Below, one piece after another: positions 58,206-64,000 of a stretch of DNA of 64,000 bases. A program made the translations under genes and the position numbers. Source of the DNA: Adiantum capillus-veneris (taxonomy: Eukaryota; Streptophyta; Polypodiopsida; Polypodiales; Pteridaceae); the NCBI GenBank assembly GCA_014529385.2, contig CM043943.1:98005855-98069854 (forward strand), given 5' to 3'. How positions within the stretch are numbered: the first letter of the stretch is position 1; the number at the start of each line of letters is the position of its first letter. The notes beneath the pieces were generated by a model. The model was not told the origin of the DNA, ran no database searches, and saw nothing but the letters and a program-made list of their open reading frames with translations.

Positions 58206-59546
58206 TCATGTACCATCATAGAGCATCTTTTCCAAAGAGAGTGCTTCAGAGTCCTTGACAAGGTCTTCATTGTTTGGCCCCTCGGCCTTTTGGCTCGAGT
58301 CACACTCATGCTTCATGGAATAGTACTTACAAGAGATAGCTACCCTTTGACAGATCTTTGGTAGATCCTTTGGTAGAAGTCGACTCAAATAGGGCTTCAA
58401 GCGATAATCATTTACCTTCCTAGAGTGCTCTTTCCCATTCAAGTCCATAAGTTGATAGTAACTTGAATTGAAAGCCTTCTTAACTATGTATGGCCCTTGC
58501 CATCTAGTTTCAAATTTGGTATCAAAACGATTGTCGAGTCTATTGTCATACCTTAGCACAAGATCTCCTTCATTGATACCTTTGTCCTTTAGTTTCTTGT
58601 CAAGCTTCTCCTTCGCCTGCGTAGCTTTCCTCTTGTAGCACTTGTATGCTGCTTCTCTTTTCCACTCAAGCTCAGCTAAGGTCAGAAATCGATCCATCGA
58701 TGCTTATTTATCATCTTGTGCTGCTTTGCCATGAAGTCGTATTGTTGGGATGTTGAGCTCAATTGGTTGTAAAGTCTCTTGACCATAGACCAAGTGAAAT
58801 GGTGTAAACTCTGTGGCTTCCCTTCTTGTGGTTCGATACGCCCACAAGGCACCATCCAAGAAGTCATCCCACAACTTTGTCTTGTTTTTCACCATCTTTC
58901 TAATGATGCCTGCAATGACACCATTAGCTTTTTCTACAAAACCATTTGATTGGGGATAGTAGGGTGTACTATGACGATGTAGAATGTGAAGTTCTTCACA
59001 GACTTCTGTGAGCAAGCCCTTTCTAAACCCTGGACCATTATCAGAAACAATCTCCAAAGGTGTGCCAAATCTGCAACAAATGTGAGTGTATACAAACTTG
59101 TTAACTGTCTTCTCATTCACTCTTGCCACACTTTGAGCTTCTACCCACCTAGTCATGTAGTCTATGGCCACCAAGATATACAATTTTCCATTTTTAGTCC
59201 TGGGAAATGGACCCATAGCATCAATGCCCCATTTTTCAAACGGACCATTTGCAAGGACTAGCTGACGTGGACCATGTAATAGACGCTTGTTTCCATTAAT
59301 CTGACAATTGTGACAGCTTTTACACCAATGTTGAACATCAATGTGCAAGCTTGGTCAAACATATCCGGCAAGCAAAATCTTTTTTGCAGTGAGTTCCTGT
59401 GCAAAATGACCACCACACGCTTCCTCATGCAAACCTTTTAGAATGGTTGAGATTTCCTCAATAGTTGGTACTCTTCTGCATACTTGATCCTTCCCTCTTT
59501 GGTAGAGGGATCCTTCTAGGAAGAGATACGTGCTTGCCTTCTTCAA
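58206..59546 (-). pseudogene. Tat-2 integrase, in several frames
   Basis: It has the same order as Tat-1: GLHEEACGGHFAQELTAKKI, WCKSCHNCQ, KWGIDAMGPFPRTKNG (Asp), IVSDNGPGFRKG (Asp), NGFVEKANGV (Glu) and the C-terminal GPYIVKKAFNSSYYQLMDLN. Here the C-terminal part is more complete, ending at 58206 with a Ser/Glu-rich tail. Breaks lie near 59350 and 58690. Confidence 0.9.
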
Positions 59547-59576
59547 GAGTCTCCTCTTCTGAGCCTTCGTGAAGTC

Positions 59577-60380
59577 TTATGGAAACTCACCCTCCAAAAT
59601 GTAGCTAATAATGGGAGTCAATGACTCCAATCCTTGGTATCTCGGTTGCTTGACAGTTGCTTCCACCATGATGACCTGCACTTCTTTCTCAACACATGTA
59701 ACTGCTAGTTGTGCAATTAAATTGGCATCTTCATTTTGTTTCCTAGGAATATGATATAGTTGCACTTCTTCAAAGTGATTAAACATCCTACGAATGGCAT
59801 GAACTTTTGTCCGTAAGCTTTCATTCTTGCAAACCCAAATGCCTAAAATCTGTTTAACAATGATAAGTGCATCTCCCTTTACCATGAGACGTTGTATCCC
59901 TTGGCCAATGCACATCTTCAAACCATGAAGTAGTGTGTCGTATTCTGCTTCATTGTTGCTAGTTGAACTTGGTAGATTGACCTTCTCTTTCATGACCACC
60001 TTCCCACTTGGGTTGAGCAACACTAGCCCTCCCCCTGCTTTTCCTGTGACTCGTCGAAAAGCTCCATCAAAGAACAAGGTAAAAGCATTAGGAATATTTT
60101 TCGGTGGTGGCAATGGTAGGGTCTTTATTTCAGGCACCTTAATCTCCTTCTCATGTACCCTATAAGTAAGGATCCCTGCCAATTGTGCACGCACACTATC
60201 TTCTACCTTGAAAGAGTATTGAAACTCTTGCAATTCCATAATCCACTTTGAGATCCTAGTGCTAAGATTCATTTGAGATGACACCCAAGAAAACAAATTT
60301 TCTGTAGTGAGAATTACAAAAGGTTTTGGTAGCAAGTAGGATCTAAACTTTCTCACCGCAAACATGAGAAAAAGCATCAT
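59577..60380 (-). pseudogene. Tat-2 RNase H and second RNase H
   Basis: The second RNase H is better preserved than in Tat-1: LFFDGAFRRVTGKAGGGLVL (Asp), STSNNEAEYDTLLHGLKMC (Glu), LMVKGDALIIVKQILG (Asp) and LYHIPRKQNEDANLIAQLAV (His/Asp region). It ends at a TAA at 59577 where Tat-1 has CAA. Confidence 0.9.
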
Positions 60381-60404
60381 GAGTTCTGCCTCCGTGTAGC
60401 CTCT

Positions 60405-62024
60405 CTACAAAGCATTCATGACCCTACTAGCAAAGTAGATGGGTCGCATCCGGGTACTATGGGGATTGACCTCTTTGAGATTCTTGGGTGATGGGAGCTC
60501 AATAAGAGCCTTTGTCTTTGAAGGATCCACCTCAATGCCTTTATAGGAAACCTTGTCACCAAGCAAGATCACTTCATCCTCACCTATGTGGCACTTGTCG
60601 GGGTTGAGTTGACCTCCCATGTCATAGAGCTTCTTTAAACCTTCTTCTACCCTTTGTAGATGCAATGATTTTGAGCTATAAATGCAAAAATCATCAATAA
60701 AAACCCTAATGGACTTTTCAAAGAATGTTTGAAACACCATGTTCATGAAGCGTTGGAAAGTTGCACGAGCATTTGTCATGCCAAATGGCATGACTCTAAA
60801 AGCATAACAACCCCAAGGAGTGATGAAGGTTGTTTTCAATTGATCTTCCAATGCGATACCTATTTGAAAGTAACCCGAGTAGCCATCACACACAGTGTAC
60901 TTATCATGACCAGCTACCTCATTTAGTATCTCATCCTGAAATGGGAGGGGAAAGTGATCTCTTTTTGTTGCCTCATTAAGTGGACGGTAATCCACACACA
61001 CCCTCCACTTGCCGTTTTTCTTAGGAGTGACAACAACGAGAGAGACCCACTCTGAATTCTCCACTGGATAAATGAAACCTGCTGCTAGAAGTTTTCTTAC
61101 CTCCTTGAGTAAAGCCTGCTCCTTGATGACTCCTAGCCTTCGTAGCTTTTGAGCCTTAGGTGTGGCCTCTGGCTTCAACTCAATTTTGTGTTGAACATCA
61201 TCTACTCCACGCACATCGGTGTAGTCTTTAGCAAAAAGCCTCGGAAATTTCCCTAGCATACATTTGAACTCCTCTCTTTCGTCCTTTGTAAGTGTTGTAG
61301 ACAACATACCTTCTAACATTCCTTCATCTTGCACATTTTGGTTCTCTTGAGTACCTACCTCTTCCAAACCTAGAGAAGAGGTCTCCTGGTTGTTTGGCTT
61401 AAACCTTACCCCCATGACTTCGATGGAAGACTCCTCTTCAGTAATGCTGCCGCTACTTTCTCCTTCTGAAGTGCTATCGGTCCAGCCTTCCTCTGTCTCA
61501 CTTTGAGATGATTCTTCATGGAGCTCCTCTTGGCGTTGCTCCTTCATGTCAAAGACAACCTTCTTATGATTGTCATTCCTGCAAATTAGCTTTCCACTCT
61601 CCCAATCCTGCAAAGCTCGCATTTTCATTAGCCATGGTCTCCATAGGATAAATGGGTAACCATTTTCTTTGGTAGACATAACATAAAAATCCACCGCCTT
61701 CTTAATGCCAAAGGCCTCTACAAAAACATTTTTACAAATGCCTACACACCTAGCTTTGCTATTGTTTGCCATCTTGACTTTAATTTCAGGTGTCTCATGG
61801 ATGTGCATGCCTAGTTTTTGCATGAGTCCCTCTGTCATGATGCAAATTTGTGCACCCCCATCCACTAGACCTTTCCTAACCAATCTTCCTTTGGTGTAGC
61901 CATCTAGCACAGGTATAATATCCTCATTCATTTCAACATGTACAATTTTTACAAAAGGCGCACTCTCTTTTACCTTTCTCCTAGTGCTAACTGCCTTTGT
62001 TAAATCCCTCCTAACTGAGGCCAT
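60405..62024 (-). pseudogene. Tat-2 protease and reverse transcriptase, with RT/RNase H deletion
   Basis: Protease (GLVDGGAQICIMTEGL) and RT (VFIDDFCIYSSKSLHLQ) are in one open frame. The frame joins LIELPSPKNLKEV directly to PHSTRMRPIYFASRVMNAL, so about 83 codons (RT thumb and start of RNase H) present in Tat-1 are missing near 60467. The linker AQKLRRLGVIKEQALLKEV is intact here. Confidence 0.9.
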
Positions 62025-63195
62025 GTGATACCAGGACCCTTACCTCTCATGTCTTCCAACAAGTTGTATGGAGGGATACCATGTCCAAGAGGGAAATCTT
62101 GGATATTGATACGACGTCGAGTCCTCTTAGATTCATTGGTCTCCTTTGCCTTCTTGCCTCGTCCATGGTCACTCTGTGATGTGACACCTTCTTTCTCTTT
62201 ACCTTTTCCTCGGCCATGCTTAATGCCATTTGCTTCCATGTCAACCTCATTTGAGTTTTTCACCTCTACTACGTGCACATTTGGGTCTGGCAAAGGTGGA
62301 ACTCCTTCCACTCCTTGTGGAGGTGGTCTTGCTCCATTTGGCCATTGTAGAAGCCATGGTTGCTGACTAGTTTCTTCACCTACATTCATCACTGGGTAAT
62401 TCAAGTTAGGTCTCCCTGGCTCCCCACGGGGCCAAGGACAATTATACATCCCATGTCCAGACTCACCGCAATTCCAACATTGCAAGACTCTCCTAGGTCG
62501 TGGATCTCGCTCTTCAGACTTCCTTGCTTGTCCCTTTGGACCTCAGCTTGTGCAAGGTGAATTGACAAGCTGCTTAAAGATTCATTTAACTTCTCAATCA
62601 CTTCCGCCGTTACCTCAGGAAGCTCTCTAGATGTTGATACTTGTGACTTACCTTTGGGTCTAAGACCTTCTATTGGAACCTCCCCCCTTAAGCACTTGAG
62701 TTTCCTATATTTCTCAGCAGCCCTAATTTCAGCTGCATCAAAGGTAGCAGGTGCACCGGCCTCAACTTTTACCTTAAGGTTAGGAAAGATTCCGGATATG
62801 AACCTCTCCTTCTTTAGAAACTCTGCACCATCACCAGGGTTAGCAACATTTCTCACCCATACAGCCCAAAGACGTAGAAACTATTGCTTGTAAAAGTAGT
62901 AGTCATCTAAGTCTTTTTGCTTATGAGAAACAATGTCTTGCCATAGCTTTTGAGTGTTTTGGGGATCAAAGAAGTATCTCTTGAAATGATTCACAACTTC
63001 CGTGTAATTCCCTTTAACTTCATCAGGCAAAGAGTCAAACCAAGTGCTAGCATCTTTCCTAAGGACCACCTCAAACATCTCTACACGTTCTTGATCAGTT
63101 ACTATCCTCTTGATACGACAAGACATCTTGAAATTTGCTAAAAATAATTCTGCATCCTCTCCAGGCTCTCCAAAGAAAAGAGGATATCCGGACAT
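62000..63195 (-). pseudogene. Tat-2 gag
   Basis: It begins MSGYPLFFGEPGEDAELFLA and includes DASTWFDSLPDEVKGNYTEV, a segment altered in Tat-1. The knuckle CWNCGESGHGMYNC follows. A stop at about 62880 and frameshifts near 62545 and 62010 break it. Where Tat-1 has TAG stops, this copy has sense codons. Confidence 0.88.
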
Positions 63196-63823
63196 TTGGC
63201 GTTGGGCCTCATTGAATCGGTTTCAAAGTGACAACACGTTTTTTTTTTCTTTCTTCAAAAATTTACACAATAATGTTTTCTAAATTGCAATCTATTCTAC
63301 AACAAAATAAAAATATTCACATCAAATGACCTATGATAATCAATAAGAGGCAGGATGACAGGGTTTGGTGATGCAAGAATTTCTCCTACTCTTTGGGCAC
63401 CAAACATGAACACCATACGTTGTTGAAAATGGATTTTTCTACTAATTGCAATGTTTATTCTAATGTGTGGAGTGAAATGAAAGGGGAAAACCTCTATTCT
63501 TGGGCCATTATCCATGGTCTATGCATGACCTAATTCTTAAAACAAAACAAAAATATAGACGTCCAAACTAAGGTCGTACCTAATGAGAGGCAAAATAAAA
63601 GGATTTACTGAAGCGTTTATCTCAGTCAACCTAAGAGGACCTAAAATTCTACGAATTACTCGCTGAAATTGCAACTTAGTACTAACAATTATATGTACCT
63701 TTTGCCTTGCAATGGGAATGAAGGGATCATACAAATTCTCGTCATTCATGCAAGCTACTTGATTATGCTAAAGGTTGAGCCTTCACAAAAATACACAAGC
63801 CGTCCTCGGTGGGGGCACCAATT
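63196..63823 (-). other. Tat-2 5' leader and primer-binding site
   Basis: About 630 bp. It matches 45229-45774 of Tat-1 and ends in the same TTGGTGCCCCCACCGAGG primer-site sequence next to the LTR. No module ORFs are present. Confidence 0.7.
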
Positions 63824-64000
63824 TCGGGCGGTTCGGGGCGGGCAGCAAGAAGAGCGGCCTCTAAACACCCTTCGAGGCTCCCGTGCTGCTCAATTGGGGC
63901 TCGGGCAAGCAAAATCAGAGACAACAACAACCCACAGCCAGAAACCAAACAAGAAAAGGGGCACCACCTAGTTGTAGATGCGAACTAGGACGCACGTGAT
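63824..64000 (-). repeat. Tat-2 5' LTR (right), first 177 bp
   Basis: It matches the LTR starts at 36217, 45775 and 55836 (GGGCRGCAAGAAGAGCGGCC). Its first bases read TCGGG in place of TGAG. The rest lies beyond the window. Confidence 0.9.

Larger units (their letters stand above)
55836..63823 (-). mobile_element. Tat-2, Ty3/gypsy Tat-type element, right LTR continues beyond window
   Basis: Same family as Tat-1: left LTR 55836-58177, minus-strand gag-pol 58206-63195, leader with the same primer-site sequence (about 63809-63821), then the right LTR from 63824. The candidate left target-site copy is GCCAC (55831-55835); the other is outside the window. It lacks the 1.1-kb leader module. It has deletions in its LTR and RT, so it is defective. 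Confidence 0.93.

Overview
This window is nuclear DNA of a land plant, built mostly of nested retrotransposons. It holds a few host genes or gene relics and one large block of organelle-derived DNA. I think a leptosporangiate fern is the likeliest source. The plastid part of the block carries psbA, rps7 and rps12 side by side on one strand, with part of rrn16 beyond them; as far as I recall this order is typical of fern inverted repeats and not of seed plants. The mitochondrial part has the plant order trnfM, rrn18, rrn5. No species can be named from sequence alone.

Layout. At 1-544 is the 3' part of an FCP1/NLI-type HAD-phosphatase-like gene. At 779-2199 (minus) is an apparently intact two-exon gene of unknown function. 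At 2499-about 7860 (minus) is a GC-rich LINE with ORF1 and ORF2, both broken. The stretch 7861-10663 is AT-rich and holds a decayed Copia integrase piece and a dense array of AAGTGCTT-like octamers. From 10664 to about 22999 an LTR-like repeat (R1) is split by a Copia element (10906-21897, TSD ATTTC). That Copia is split in its RT gene by a non-coding, non-autonomous LTR element N1 (11890-17450, TSD CTCTC). An uninterrupted copy of R1 lies at 50135-51689 and shows the empty site.

At 22998 R1 breaks into organelle DNA. The plastid part is psbA (truncated pseudogene), rps7, rps12 exons 2-3 with their group II intron, and a piece of rrn16. The mitochondrial part is trnfM, rrn18, rrn5, a group II intron and a piece of rrn26, ending near 31706. 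A 124-nt near-perfect hairpin follows at 31810-31933. A multi-exon gene of unknown function (about 32.7-36.2 kb) is then split by a 12.2-kb Ty3/gypsy element of the Tat type (36217-48398) and resumes at 48399-49098. After R1 copy 2 comes a decayed FCP1-like relic (52.3-53.7 kb). A second Tat element (55836-63823) lies next, with the start of its other LTR at the right edge.

How the parts relate. The transposons lie in layers, and target-site duplications give their order: R1, then Copia-A, then N1; and gene U, then Tat-1. Most coding regions are disrupted. The most unusual signals are: small covarying hairpins inside N1; a tandemly duplicated module between the primer-binding site and gag of Tat-1 that Tat-2 lacks; a group II intron directly abutting LSU rRNA; the large hairpin at 31.8 kb; and an ATGA stop/start overlap between the two LINE ORFs.
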